From Candidatus Poribacteria bacterium (GTDB lineage: Bacteria > Poribacteria > WGA-4E > UBA9662), in assembly GCA_002699335.1 (NCBI GenBank), contig PACG01000177.1, forward strand, positions 37,414 through 56,313: a stretch of DNA of 18,900 nucleotides, written 5' to 3'. A model generated the notes under the pieces. The model was not told where the DNA came from, searched no databases, and worked only from the letters and a program-made list of their open reading frames with translations. How positions within the stretch are numbered: position 1 is the stretch's first letter; every line of letters starts with the position of its first letter. Positions 8,853-16,648 of this stretch are shown here, one piece after another. Position numbers and translations under genes: made by a program.

Positions 8853-9740
8853 TCACACAACCCCGAAGTCCAGAGCCTCGATTGTCTGTTTCAGCCTTGA
8901 CTCGTCCTCTTCCGTGAGGCGATTGTTTGGCGAACGTGGGGGCCCCACCGGTAGTCCTCGCCATCCGAGCATGGCCTTGATGCCTGCCAGCACCCCGAAA
9001 GGACATGAGAACAGAAATCACCCTGTTAGCGTTAATCTGGGCCTTCATTGCGTCCTGGACACACGTCCTTCTTGGAACGCCTGGTACATTCCACAAAATA
9101 TCCTGGGCATTATGTTGTACGTGCTACCTATAGCCCCGTCGCTTCCCATTATCATACCGGCCGCGCACATTTCATCGGGACCGGTAATCGCATTCAGACA
9201 TCCGCCCGAAAGGTCCACTAGTTGCTGAAACAGATAGAAATTCGTATCGGTGAACTTAATTCCGGAAAAATTCGGCATGGCCTCGAGAAATCTGTGGGCC
9301 GTCACCCTCCGATCGGCATCGGAGGCCAGCCAGTAAACATAGAAAGGAAGATCTGAGGCACTGCCTATAGCGGTGTAATGCCTCACAGCGGCGGCCAGGT
9401 CATTCGGCCGGTTAGCGGGCGCCACCGAGGCCACTGCGTCTGCTCCGACCATGGGAGCATGTGTCGCAAGCGCCACGGATTCTTCTGTCGTCGTTCCCCC
9501 TACGTGGAGAATTACCGGCACCTGACCGCCCACGGCCCTGACAGCAGCCTCCCCTATTGCCTTTCGTTCCGGCACGGTCATGGCCCGGCCTTCGCCAGTA
9601 CCACCACACACAAAGAAACCGCTGATGTCGGTCTCCAAAAGAGAGTGCACAAGCGGCGTTACTGCGTCTATCTTGAGTTCGAGGTTGTCGCCAAACGGCG
9701 TTACCAGTGCAGGCCAAATGCCATAGACAAGTTTAGACAT
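8853..9740 (-). pseudogene. DapA/N-acetylneuraminate-lyase family aldolase, frameshifted near the C-terminus
   Basis: A class I aldolase of the dihydrodipicolinate synthase/N-acetylneuraminate lyase family. The ATG (9738-9740) has an AAGGA-type ribosome site. The first 231 residues are clean: VTPFG near residue 15, GGTGE (46-50) at the substrate-carboxylate loop, the catalytic Tyr136 in YVYW and the Schiff-base Lys162 in GIKFTDTN. A frame change near 9055 then gives a premature TGA. The expected continuation (MKAQINANRVISVLMSF, then GVLAGIKAMLGWRG) is present in other frames with a second shift near 9005, ending at TGA 8853-8855 after QTIEALDFGVV. Total length matches the roughly 295-300 residues usual for the family. 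The damage is light, so it is a young pseudogene or contains sequencing errors. Likely substrate class: pyruvate-releasing keto-deoxy sugar acids or sialic acid. It belongs to the minus-strand polysaccharide block. Confidence 0.85.
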
Positions 9741-9764
9741 GCGTATTTCCTTTCCGTGGCCTAA

Positions 9765-9781
9765 AAGGGGTGTACCCCCTT
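9765..9781 (-). terminator. Weak terminator-like hairpin between LamG and DapA pseudogenes
   Basis: Read on the minus strand, AAGGGG pairs with CCCCTT across a five-base loop and is followed by two more T residues. It lies between the end of the LamG pseudogene (9934) and the start of the aldolase gene (9740). The stem is only six pairs and the T-run is short, so activity is doubtful. Confidence 0.3.
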
Positions 9782-9933
9782 CTTAGACGTAGCAATCTGT
9801 TCTTCAAACGAATCGCGAAAAAACCTTGAGATCCGAACGATTCCTTGACCGGGTCAGGGCCCTCGATGGTTTTCACCGCCAACATTATATGGCTACTCAC
9901 TACCAGCATGTATGCGGTAGTTTTTTGTTCCAC

Positions 9934-10705
9934 TCACCATTTGATGTTTCCCCAAACCGTGGCTAGCTTGTGACCTGGTACAACAGGATAAACTAACTGT
10001 TCCATATCTCGCTCAATCTCATCGGTGCTCAGAGCCTTGTCGTAATGGCGAATTCATCAATAATGTCGTCAGCGTCTTTGTAGCCACTCTCCGCATTAAA
10101 CCCAATCCTGACTTTTGGCGCAAGTTCGGGAAACTTACCCAATCCGTCGCTGTGCGCAGCCTCTTCTCCATTAATATAGAAGTTCGCCTTTCCACTGCCG
10201 AAATCCCAGGTCGCAACTAGATGATACAAGTGCCAGCAGATATAACGCTGGCATCTGTTTTGATTATAAAATCAGCATCAACCGTGCCCTCTAAGAAGAA
10301 GCCAAAATACGGTATGCGCTAACCGGTGAGGCCTTTCCCACAAACCAGAAAATCTTATCCGAGGCGGCATCAAATAGCCTGTATGTCTCTGCCGTATCAC
10401 CCTGCCAATTTGGTTTGAACCAGAATTCGAGAGTTCCTTCCGGCTTAAGTAACGTTAGGAATCTCAACATATTCGTCTTCTTCACCGATAGAGACGCCCT
10501 GTCTCTACTTACCCGGTACACGAGTTGCCTGGACGATAACACCATCTTTTCGATTTCCGCTTACGTCCCTTTTGCGATCTCGCCCGTACCTTCAAAAGGC
10601 AGACAGAGTATCTGAGACTGTCCGGTAGAACAAAGGTTAGTAGCTAGACCTACAGTAGACCGAAAACCAAGCTCTTGTCAGTTCGCAAAATATTTTCCTT
10701 CTCAT
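9934..10705 (-). pseudogene. LamG/concanavalin A-like lectin domain protein, pseudogene
   Basis: A secreted beta-sandwich protein in pieces on the minus strand. The N-terminus near 10705 reads MRRKIFCELTRAWFSV and degenerates through what looks like a signal-peptide core. Then come CLPFEGTGEIAK, GNRKDGVIVQATRVPGK (stop), SIGEEDEYVEIPNV, LLKPEGTLEFWFKPNWQ, and FGFFLEGTVDADFIIKTDA. The next stretch is WYHLVATWDF split by a frame change near 10230, then NFYINGEEAAHSDGLG and DDIIDEFAI; after another shift, YDKALSTDEIERDM and KLATVWGNIKW end in TGA at 9934-9936. This is the standard LamG jelly-roll order of about 230 residues. Such proteins usually bind or process carbohydrate on the cell surface. 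At least four frameshifts and an in-frame TAG make it non-functional. Confidence 0.82.
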
Positions 10706-10954
10706 AGTTAACGGAGTTCTGCATTTAGTAGCATCCACTAACAATTTTGGCACTTTTCAAGCTTCATTAATTCCAAAATTTCATATTATCGCCAGTAAAT
10801 TCATCTACGGCTGTAGAAGATACCGTTAGTATAACACTATTGTATCAGTAAAAATATATCAACGAACTAATCCTTTTTTGACACCGATTACTTGTCTTTG
10901 TGGTAACAAGGATTTTTGGCCTTAGTCTTGAGAGTGTGCAGATGTCACCGACCC

Positions 10955-10983
10955 TTTTCAGATTCGGCGAATCTTGCTACAAT
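10955..10983 (+). promoter_or_regulatory. Candidate extended -10 promoter in front of the TIR stub
   Basis: TTTTCA (10955-10960) and TACAAT (10978-10983) are separated by 17 bases, and the -10 box carries the TGn extension (TGC at 10975-10977). Transcription would start around 10990, giving almost no leader before the ATG at 10993-10995. The -35 matches only four of six consensus bases. The upstream 250 bases (10706-10954) are AT-rich and hold nothing else recognisable. Confidence 0.4.
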
Positions 10984-10992
10984 CCATCACCA

Positions 10993-11155
10993 ATGTCAGA
11001 TGTATTCATCTCTTACCCTCGCCGTGACATCGACGTCGTTCGCCACCTCTTTGATCAACTAACCGCCCATGATCATGAGCCTTGGGCTGATTGGTTAGCT
11101 AAGATCTATACTGGCATTGAAGCGGCGGACGCCTGCCTACTTGTAATAGTTTGTG
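10993..11155 (+). pseudogene. TIR-domain protein, truncated N-terminal stub
   Basis: The start MSDVFISYPRRDID followed by HLFDQLTAHDHEPW is the first strand, BB-loop region and helix of a bacterial TIR domain. It continues LAKIYTGIEAADACLLVIV. Two faults are visible. The segment normally found between W-DW and the next helix (about ten residues including the DD-loop) is missing, and homology ends after LLVIV around 11150. The frame stays open to 11310 only because it runs antisense through the M42 gene. Intact relatives typically continue into STAND ATPase or WD40-repeat modules used in NAD-depleting immunity or signalling; nothing of these remains. The homology end lies about 25 bases from the M42 stop codon, so a deletion junction probably falls there. 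An ATG/GTG further upstream is in frame, but TIR homology starts exactly at 10993. Confidence 0.7.
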
Positions 11156-11176
11156 CCGGTGGCAACGGCGAAAGAG

Positions 11177-12202
11177 TTATCGGACTAGTTCTTTCAGGTG
11201 ATGGGCGTTCTCCAAAAATGCGACAAGCAGCTTTACAGTGGCGGCGATGTCGTCGCCATGTGCAAGTTGAACTGTCGAATGCATGTACCGCGTCGGCGCA
11301 CCAATTGTAGTTGCCAATGCGCCGATGCCTGTCCGCTGGATGGCGGAAGCATCTGTGCCGCCGCCGATGTTGCGCTGGTAGGGAACCTTGTGTTTCTCGC
11401 ACAGATCGAACAAGAACCGGAGCAACCGCCGGTCGGCGATTGTCAGCCCATCCATAAGGTAGATGCCCGTGCCCTCGCCCAGGGCGCAGATGTTCTCGTG
11501 TTTGCCGATGTGGGCTCCCCAGGTAAGGCTGCCATCAATGGCAAGACCGACGTCGGGTTCGATCGCAAAGGCGGCCACCGGCATGCCGCGTACCCCCTTC
11601 TCTTCCTGCACTGTGCTCACCGCGTACACGTCGACAGCTGTGTCGCCGAGGTGGTTCATGGCTTCCAACAGGCAGTACGTACCAATCCGATCGTCGAAGT
11701 TGCGGCCCATGTAGACCTTGTCGTTGAGCAGCACCAACTCTTGCGCGAAGGTGATGACGTCGCCGACCTCGATCAACTCGCACACTTTGTCTCTGGGCAA
11801 TGCTACGTCGATGAGCATGTCCTTCATTGCCGGTAGCTTGTCGCCGTTAGTTGGTACGATGACACCGTTCACTGGCTCGCGACCATGGACGATCACTCGT
11901 TGCGAGACGATCGCCTGCGCATTGAGTCCGCCCACCGGCTCGAAACGAATGAACCCATTGCCATCGAGATGCTTCACCATCATGCCGATCTCGTCCGCGT
12001 GCGCGGCCAGGACCACACGCAAGGGGCGCTCGCCCACCGATGGCTTCGTCGCCTTCTTCTGGCCAATCACATTGCCCATTCGGTCGCGCCGGACCTCGTC
12101 GCAGGTGGGTCGAAGCATCTCCTCGACGATCTCCTGAATCGGATCTTCGAACCCGGGGATGCCAGGTGTGTTGCAGACGAGCTTGAGTAACTTCTGATTC
12201 AT
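11177..12202 (-). CDS. M42 family metallopeptidase (aminopeptidase/endoglucanase-annotated)
   Basis: Intact protein of 341 residues counted from the ATG at 12200-12202, preferred because the AGGA ribosome site lies six bases upstream; an adjacent ATG (12205) is only three bases from it. All hallmark residues of the di-metal M42 peptidase are present: His68 (AHADEIG), Asp170 (NFDDRIG), the catalytic Glu200 and ligand Glu201 (QEEKGVRG), Asp223 (AIDGS) and His308 (YMHS). Members form large tetrahedral cytoplasmic dodecamers that trim peptides; the cellulase name often attached to the family is historical. GC is about 62% at 11521-11580, well above the plus-strand genes to the left, although it shares strand and composition with the decayed block 5324-10705. 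It ends tail-to-tail with the TIR stub. This is one of only two intact genes in the minus-strand block. Confidence 0.93.
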   Translation of the reverse strand: MNQKLLKLVCNTPGIPGFEDPIQEIVEEMLRPTCDEVRRDRMGNVIGQKKATKPSVGERPLRVVLAAHADEIGMMVKHLDGNGFIRFEPVGGLNAQAIVSQRVIVHGREPVNGVIVPTNGDKLPAMKDMLIDVALPRDKVCELIEVGDVITFAQELVLLNDKVYMGRNFDDRIGTYCLLEAMNHLGDTAVDVYAVSTVQEEKGVRGMPVAAFAIEPDVGLAIDGSLTWGAHIGKHENICALGEGTGIYLMDGLTIADRRLLRFLFDLCEKHKVPYQRNIGGGTDASAIQRTGIGALATTIGAPTRYMHSTVQLAHGDDIAATVKLLVAFLENAHHLKELVR

Positions 12203-12513
12203 CATGATTCCTTTCACTTCTCGGGGAATGCTTGGAGTCAACCCGGCTCCTTCATCATGGCCTCCACATCGTCGAACTCCATGGCGCTTCGGCTGTCAGT
12301 TCTCGAGGCCCTCTTTGGTGCATTCCCGGTTTTGGTTTGAGGATTTCTCCTTAGTCGTTAGTCTCACCTTCGGTTCAGGGAGCAAATAGCCAATCGACTG
12401 AAGAAGCCGTGACTAGCGCCGTTGGCGATCCAGGTTGGTACGCTTTCATCATCCACGTTCTACAGTGGAGAGATCCTTTGTACCAGTTCCGCGTCGCCGC
12501 CTAACCTTTTTGC
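12203..12513. other. Intergenic region with a possible decayed C-terminus
   Basis: About 310 bases between M42 and the 98-residue gene. On the minus strand a frame beginning after a TAA near 12352 is open for some 40 codons and ends MEFDDVEAMMKEPG-stop at 12238-12240, with acidic, protein-like composition. It has no identifiable start and no recognisable domain. It may be the tail of a lost gene that stood upstream of the M42 gene. Confidence 0.3.
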
Positions 12514-12810
12514 CTACAAGTTGGGGCCGGGGTTGTAGAGCAGCATCACGTTGGACTTGGACGAAACTACAGCAACGTCTCGCTTAGGAACTGACCACTG
12601 TGGAAGAAGACAATCACCAGCCAAATATTCGTCGGAACCCAGTCTGGCGGATAGTTGATCTTCAGGGACAACTCGAGCTTGCCTACCGTCTTGCAGATGA
12701 ATTGTGACATCGCCGGTACCTCCTTGGCCGTTGTGTTTGCTCCAACTGTTGCACCTCCATCCCACGGAATTGAGGCCGTAAATAGCGAGAGGTTTAACGA
12801 AGAGTTTCAC
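12514..12810 (-). CDS. Uncharacterised 98-residue protein
   Basis: The start is GTG (12808-12810), fixed by an AAGGAG ribosome site (12818-12823) seven bases upstream; an overlapping ATG one base earlier is closed at once by TGA. The frame is clean to the TAG at 12514. I do not recognise the family. It has no signal peptide or membrane helix. It is rich in Trp and Cys near the N-terminus (VGWRCNSWSKHNGQGG), then beta-like (DVTIHLQDGRQARVV), and ends with WSVPKRDVAVV and LLYNPGPNL. The composition looks like a folded globular protein, not a chance frame. Its neighbours are mostly pseudogenes, so persistence suggests it is real and maintained, or that it was interrupted only at one end and is the N-terminal part of something longer. 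Confidence 0.62.
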   Translation of the reverse strand: MKLFVKPLAIYGLNSVGWRCNSWSKHNGQGGTGDVTIHLQDGRQARVVPEDQLSARLGSDEYLAGDCLLPQWSVPKRDVAVVSSKSNVMLLYNPGPNL

Positions 12811-13372
12811 ATTGTATCTCCTTGAATTACTTCAACAACATTTTCCCAGTTTCGTGAGGGAGACTCGTCCTCTCTCGGCAAGACACTACTGGATTGTGTG
12901 GATCATCCACAGGAGAAATCTGGCTGTCGCCAGCCATCAAATTGGTACTAAAAAACCTTAAACCTGGACTATGATTGGTTCTCCGTTACCCCTCTATTGT
13001 TTGTGTACAATTGGAGACTGACAGAATTATAGCAGATTCTCTTTTTGATGGCGAGAGGCGATATAGTCCCGCAGCCATCCTCGACCATGTTTCGTGCTTC
13101 TGTACCTTTGGTGAAATCTTGGGTTGCCTTCAATCCCCATTCGCCTTGTAAAATTTAAAACTGGTGGACGATCTAAATTCTCACCGTCCTGGCCCCTAAT
13201 CTACTCTACTGAATCCCATCTTGGCTGCCTACCTGTTATAGCCAGCCATTGCTGGATTGGCTCGTACTGTCTTCGTAGACGACTGAGGCCAATAATGACT
13301 TTTATTGGGCTTTATGCTAAACTAAATAATGTCAAGGTGCCGATGCTGGCTCACTGGTTTTATATAACCTAA
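12811..13372. other. Long gap, no gene assigned
   Basis: About 560 bases. A small stem, TGGCTG-TCGC-CAGCCA (12921-12936), lies upstream of the 98-residue gene but lacks a T-run. On the minus strand, from about 13290 down to a TAA at 13027-13029, a frame with a single TAG gives segments such as QYEPIQQWLAITGRQPRW, DRPPVLNFTRRMGIEG and GWLRDYIASRHQKENLL, which look protein-like but match no family I know. An overlapping plus-strand frame (13124-13372) looks like its shadow or chance. This could be another decayed gene. Confidence 0.3.
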
Positions 13373-13689
13373 TTTGCGATTGAAGGATTAACTTACATTA
13401 CGCTTTTTCGAAAAAGTGAATTCACTATTAACCTAGAACAAGCAGGTGATTCATAACTCTCGCAGAGGACTTAAAAGACAAGGGTGGTAACATTCCAGGC
13501 TTTGTTGTTTCTGGTCATATAGCGCACATTAATGATACTGAATGGATTAGCGTTACGGTTCGTGAAGATCAGCCCTCAATAGATGCTACAACAGAATATA
13601 GTAAAGATGTACTGAGTCGGATCAGTGATATTTTTACTAGCTCTCCCAAAATAACAACAACCAAAGTTACCGTTACCTCTAAAGGCTGA
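13373..13689 (+). pseudogene. Broken gene of unknown family
   Basis: Two overlapping plus-strand frames seem to be halves of one protein. The first (13373-13456) has no start codon and reads IEGLTYITLFRKSEFTINL then EQAGDS-stop. The second (13450-13689) gives ITLAEDLKDKGGNIPGF, VVSGHIAHINDTEWISVTVR, EYSKDVLSRISDIF and KITTTKVTVTSKG-stop. The alternation of beta-rich and helical stretches and the ending look like a real soluble domain of about 100 residues. No family is recognised. The missing start and the frame change near 13452 argue that it is no longer expressed. Confidence 0.45.
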
Positions 13690-14222
13690 ATTCTAGCACT
13701 TTTCCGCATTCGATGGAACTACTGGTTGGTAGCATAAAAAAGCGAGATAGTTATGTGCCTCGTCCCTTTGTCTATCTTTCCCCACTACAACTAATCCAAA
13801 AAAAATTCATCACGACATCCGACTAATACCAACAGCCCTAGTAATCTCCAACTTAGTTTTCGCATGTTAATCGCCACCCTGGTTGTACAGACAAGCATAG
13901 CGGGCGTACTAACCATAAAACGGGAGAATTCATGAGTTAATGAGAAAACCCTAACGCATCAGCACTTAGCAACTGCTGATTGGAATAGATGCTTGTGGGA
14001 ACAATCCCAAATCTGGATGGAGTAATGAAGACAATCTTCTAACTGAGGGTTTCACAACCAAGGCTTCAAGATTCTACGCAGTAGTGATGACTCGAGCAAA
14101 CCCCGTGTCAGTGCCACGCTATATGCCTGTAACATTGGCGAGAGGGCCTAAAGTGCAGATCCGTGAAAGCATGGCCAGGAAACTGATTAAGAGGAATATT
14201 GTATAAAAGAAAGAGGACGCAA
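13690..14222. other. Gap with an unassigned open frame ending next to the DUF362 gene
   Basis: From just after a TAG (13967-13969) to TAA (14204-14206) one plus-strand frame is open for 78 codons: LLIGIDACGNNPKSGW, NLLTEGFTTKASRFYAVV, MTRANPVSVPRYMPVTLA, KVQIRESMARKLIKRNIV. It stops 16 bases before the DUF362 ATG, an operon-like spacing. It has no clear start or ribosome site and I do not recognise it. It may be the tail of a lost upstream gene. A seven-pair stem, ATCAGCA/TGCTGAT (13958-13980), overlaps its beginning. The first 270 bases of the gap show nothing. Confidence 0.35.
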
Positions 14223-15437
14223 ATGATGAAGACTGAAAGAGATTATAAAGTGCGTGCAATCCATTGTTCACACCAGGCTTCGGCCGAAGAGATTTATGAG
14301 CGATTGAAGGAGATAACGGCACCGCTGGATCGTGCCTGGGAAAAAATAGAAAAGGCACAAAAAATCGTTGTGAAGGCAAATATGCAGATGCGCACGGACA
14401 ACATCCGGCGGATTGCCGGACGGCGTCAGGAATTGGTCGATGACGACGTCTTGTGGGCCAGCTTAAGATTGTTGAAAGAACGGAGTGAAGCTGAGATCGT
14501 GATGTTAGATACCAGCACGGCACCGCATGGCCAACGCCCGGGTGACGATTTTAATATGAAACCACTAATCGACGAAATGGGCATCGGTTATTTAGAAGCC
14601 GGCGACCCACCGTTTAAAAACTACAAAGTGCCCGGTGGCGGCATCATGTTTTCTCAATATCAACTGTCTGCCGCGATCCAGGAAGCGGATGCTTTCATCT
14701 CAATTGCCAAGATGAAAAACCACGGTTTTATGGGCATAACACTATGTCTAAAAAACCTGTTTGGTCTACCTCCGATTCAACCTTTCGGTAGAGTACGCAC
14801 CTATTATCACCACACCGTCCGTCTCTCACACGTATTACCGGACTTGGGTTTGATCACACAGCCCTGCCTCAATATTATCGATGGGCTTACCGGCCAGGCA
14901 CGATGCGAATGGGGCGGTGAAGGACGAATTTGCGACACCTTGATTGCAGGAGATCATGTCATCGCTACCGATGCCTGTGGGTCTTATCTGATGGGAACAG
15001 ATCCTCGTTTGGACTGGCCTACGCCGCCGTTTCGAAGAGACCGCTCCCCGGTCGCAGTGGCCGCAGAACATGGCTTCGGTACAGTAAATATGGACGAAAT
15101 TGATTTCGTGGCCGATGGCTGCAGCGCTCCGGTTGCAGAATTCGATTCACAAGAGGCGCCGCCAGCCGAGCAGATCAGGCAACTACGTTACACAGCCAGC
15201 CAGCAAGCCATCTTTTATCGGGATAACCGCGACAAACTTTTGGATCAATACGCTAATCAGTACATCTTTCTACAAGACGGAGAAGTGGTATGGCATGGCG
15301 AAGAGGCCGGACAGGCTGGAGCCGTGGATTCTATTTCGAAAGGGAAACCCGACAAAGCACTATGGTTGAAATTGGCTGACCCAACGGAGGTGGAAGGGGA
15401 ACATCTGAGCGTCTATGAGAGCGTCCTGGCGGGATAG
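14223..15437 (+). CDS. DUF362 domain-containing protein
   Basis: Intact protein of 404 residues from the ATG at 14223-14225, chosen because AGAGGA (14212-14217) sits five bases upstream; the TTG eight codons earlier has no ribosome site. DUF362 features are visible: KIVVKANMQ near residue 46-55 (family pattern K-pN), KMKNHGFMGIT (163-173) leading into the hallmark LKNLFGLPP (176-184), and DHVIATDACGSYLMG (about 244-258). The function of DUF362 is not established; many members carry ferredoxin-type Cys clusters, but here no CxxCxxCxxxC motif is present, so this is a cluster-free version. No signal peptide is evident. It reads through cleanly with no damage, in contrast to the sulfatase, phyH and hydrolase pseudogenes that follow on the same strand. 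Confidence 0.88.
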   Translation: MMKTERDYKVRAIHCSHQASAEEIYERLKEITAPLDRAWEKIEKAQKIVVKANMQMRTDNIRRIAGRRQELVDDDVLWASLRLLKERSEAEIVMLDTSTAPHGQRPGDDFNMKPLIDEMGIGYLEAGDPPFKNYKVPGGGIMFSQYQLSAAIQEADAFISIAKMKNHGFMGITLCLKNLFGLPPIQPFGRVRTYYHHTVRLSHVLPDLGLITQPCLNIIDGLTGQARCEWGGEGRICDTLIAGDHVIATDACGSYLMGTDPRLDWPTPPFRRDRSPVAVAAEHGFGTVNMDEIDFVADGCSAPVAEFDSQEAPPAEQIRQLRYTASQQAIFYRDNRDKLLDQYANQYIFLQDGEVVWHGEEAGQAGAVDSISKGKPDKALWLKLADPTEVEGEHLSVYESVLAG

Positions 15438-15813
15438 CCGGAAAACTACCAGAGGATCTTACCTGGTAACAGACACAGCTTGATTGTTATTTCATTTTTA
15501 AATAAACAGACAGTTTTATTTCACCTGTTATTCTCGACTGCTTCCAGTGTCTCTGCTATGCCCGTATCTGAATTTCAACTGGAAAAATCCATTACACAAT
15601 GAAGCCAAAATCAAGTCAATACTGCTGTGCCTTTGTGGATTTACCTTTTGTTTCACAATATAGGTGCCCGTTTTTTGCTGCGGGTATCTCACCTCTACCG
15701 GGCGAGTTTGACGATCCAACCCAGTGGCATCAAAGCTAACTTTTATTAATCGACCCACGAAAGGTATACCTCAATCACAAAGAACGGAGGGGTGTCTACT
15801 TCTAATAAGAGCG
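15438..15813. other. Intergenic region downstream of DUF362
   Basis: About 375 bases. A six-pair stem TACCAG/CTGGTA (15447-15468) follows the DUF362 stop by about ten bases, and an AT-only stem AAATAAA/TTTATTT lies at 15500-15521; neither has the GC stem plus T-run of a convincing terminator. A minus-strand frame of 76 codons (15528-15758) has no ribosome site and no recognisable domain. Nothing else is seen. Confidence 0.35.
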
Positions 15814-16290
15814 ATGACCGATAAACTGAATATTCTGTTTCTCTTTGCCGATCAGATGCATGAATTTGCCATGGGATGCATGGGCACATCCGATATTTAC
15901 ACACCGAACCTGGACCGTATAGCGGAGGAGGGCATTCTGTTTAAGAACTCCTATTCTAATGCTCCCGCATACACTTCTTTTCAGGCAACTCTGGTACTGG
16001 ACGGTACAGCTCACAAACCGGCACGCTGAGAAATGGCAGCTACTTTCCGGATGGCCCGCGCACGGTTGCTGTCACGCTGAGCGATAGGGAGACCTGACCG
16101 ACTGGGTGGGTAAATGGCACCTAGGGGCAACCGGAAAACGGTTAAAGCGGAGTCGAGAGTGGGTTCGGTTAATCGGATAGGTTGCCTTCAGCAAGCTGAT
16201 CCGCCTGTCTACTGCTAGGTAGAACTGAGCCAGCGATTCAATGATTGGACGTGAATTTCACCACCAACGGAGGGAAGAAATAGCTAGCAA
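15814..16290 (+). pseudogene. Sulfatase (alkaline-phosphatase superfamily) N-terminal remnant with dead active site
   Basis: From ATG 15814-15816 the frame reads MTDKLNILFLFADQMHEF, then GCMGTSDIYTPNLDRIAEEG, the canonical start of type I sulfatases, with Asp13 at a metal-ligand position. The signature C-x-P-x-R that is converted to formylglycine is replaced: the aligned residues are Tyr53-Thr-Ser-Phe-Gln57 (codons 15970-15984), so the Cys, the Pro and the Arg are all changed. After a frameshift near 16000 come YSSQTGTLRNGSYFPDG and TVAVTLSD; after stops come DWVGKWHLGATGKR, the usual GKWHLG block. Homology fades after about 16190, with a doubtful piece to 16290, whereas full proteins have 450-550 residues. 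It is an old, inactive relic. Its putative maturase partner (SUMF1-like, 2785) is dead as well. Confidence 0.85.
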
Positions 16291-16648
16291 ATGAGACTGT
16301 CATTTCTGACCGGGGCCAACAGCGGGCAGTCAAGCGGACAAACAGAAGGAGAGACCGATCTGGACCAAATCATCCTCTCTGTCAGCCGTTTATATTTTCA
16401 CACTATACCTTAATTGTCAAACTGAATCCTGAGTTATGGCGGAATCCTTTCAGTAGCAGCAAGGCTTTCAGAGCTGTTCTGCTGTTGCATCATTGTGGCT
16501 TCGTTTCAGGTCCAACACTGTGACATACTAAATAATCATAAATGAATTGGTTAGGTGCCGGATTTCGGCGCTCAAATTTAGCCGTCGGTAACCCTTTACG
16601 AGTTGATTGGCCAGCAGGGAAAAATACGTTGAATCGCGGTCCCTGTGA
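16291..16648. other. Gap between sulfatase relic and phyH pseudogene
   Basis: About 360 bases with no recognisable gene on either strand. Open stretches such as GETDLDQIILSVSRLYF (plus strand, 16350-16410) could be further decayed sulfatase, but this cannot be supported by motifs. A minus-strand frame covering 16528-16887 runs antisense to the phyH pseudogene and is taken as a shadow. Confidence 0.3.

Noticed and set aside
10900..11310. TIR frame as an intact 136-residue gene
   Set aside because: The first 31 codons precede the conserved TIR start and the last 50 are antisense to the M42 gene; only the middle part has TIR character.
11198..11836. Plus-strand open frame of 212 codons opposite the M42 gene
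   Set aside because: It runs antisense to a clearly real metallopeptidase with all catalytic residues; the long frame is a by-product of high GC codon use.
14119..14523. Minus-strand open frame of 134 codons over the start of DUF362
   Set aside because: Antisense to conserved DUF362 coding sequence; no ribosome site or domain.
15447..15521. Stems TACCAG/CTGGTA and AAATAAA/TTTATTT as a terminator for DUF362
   Set aside because: First stem has a ten-base loop and no T-run, second is AT-only; neither meets intrinsic terminator criteria.
15528..15758. Minus-strand frame of 76 codons between DUF362 and sulfatase
   Set aside because: GTG start without ribosome site, no family resemblance; a chance frame cannot be excluded.
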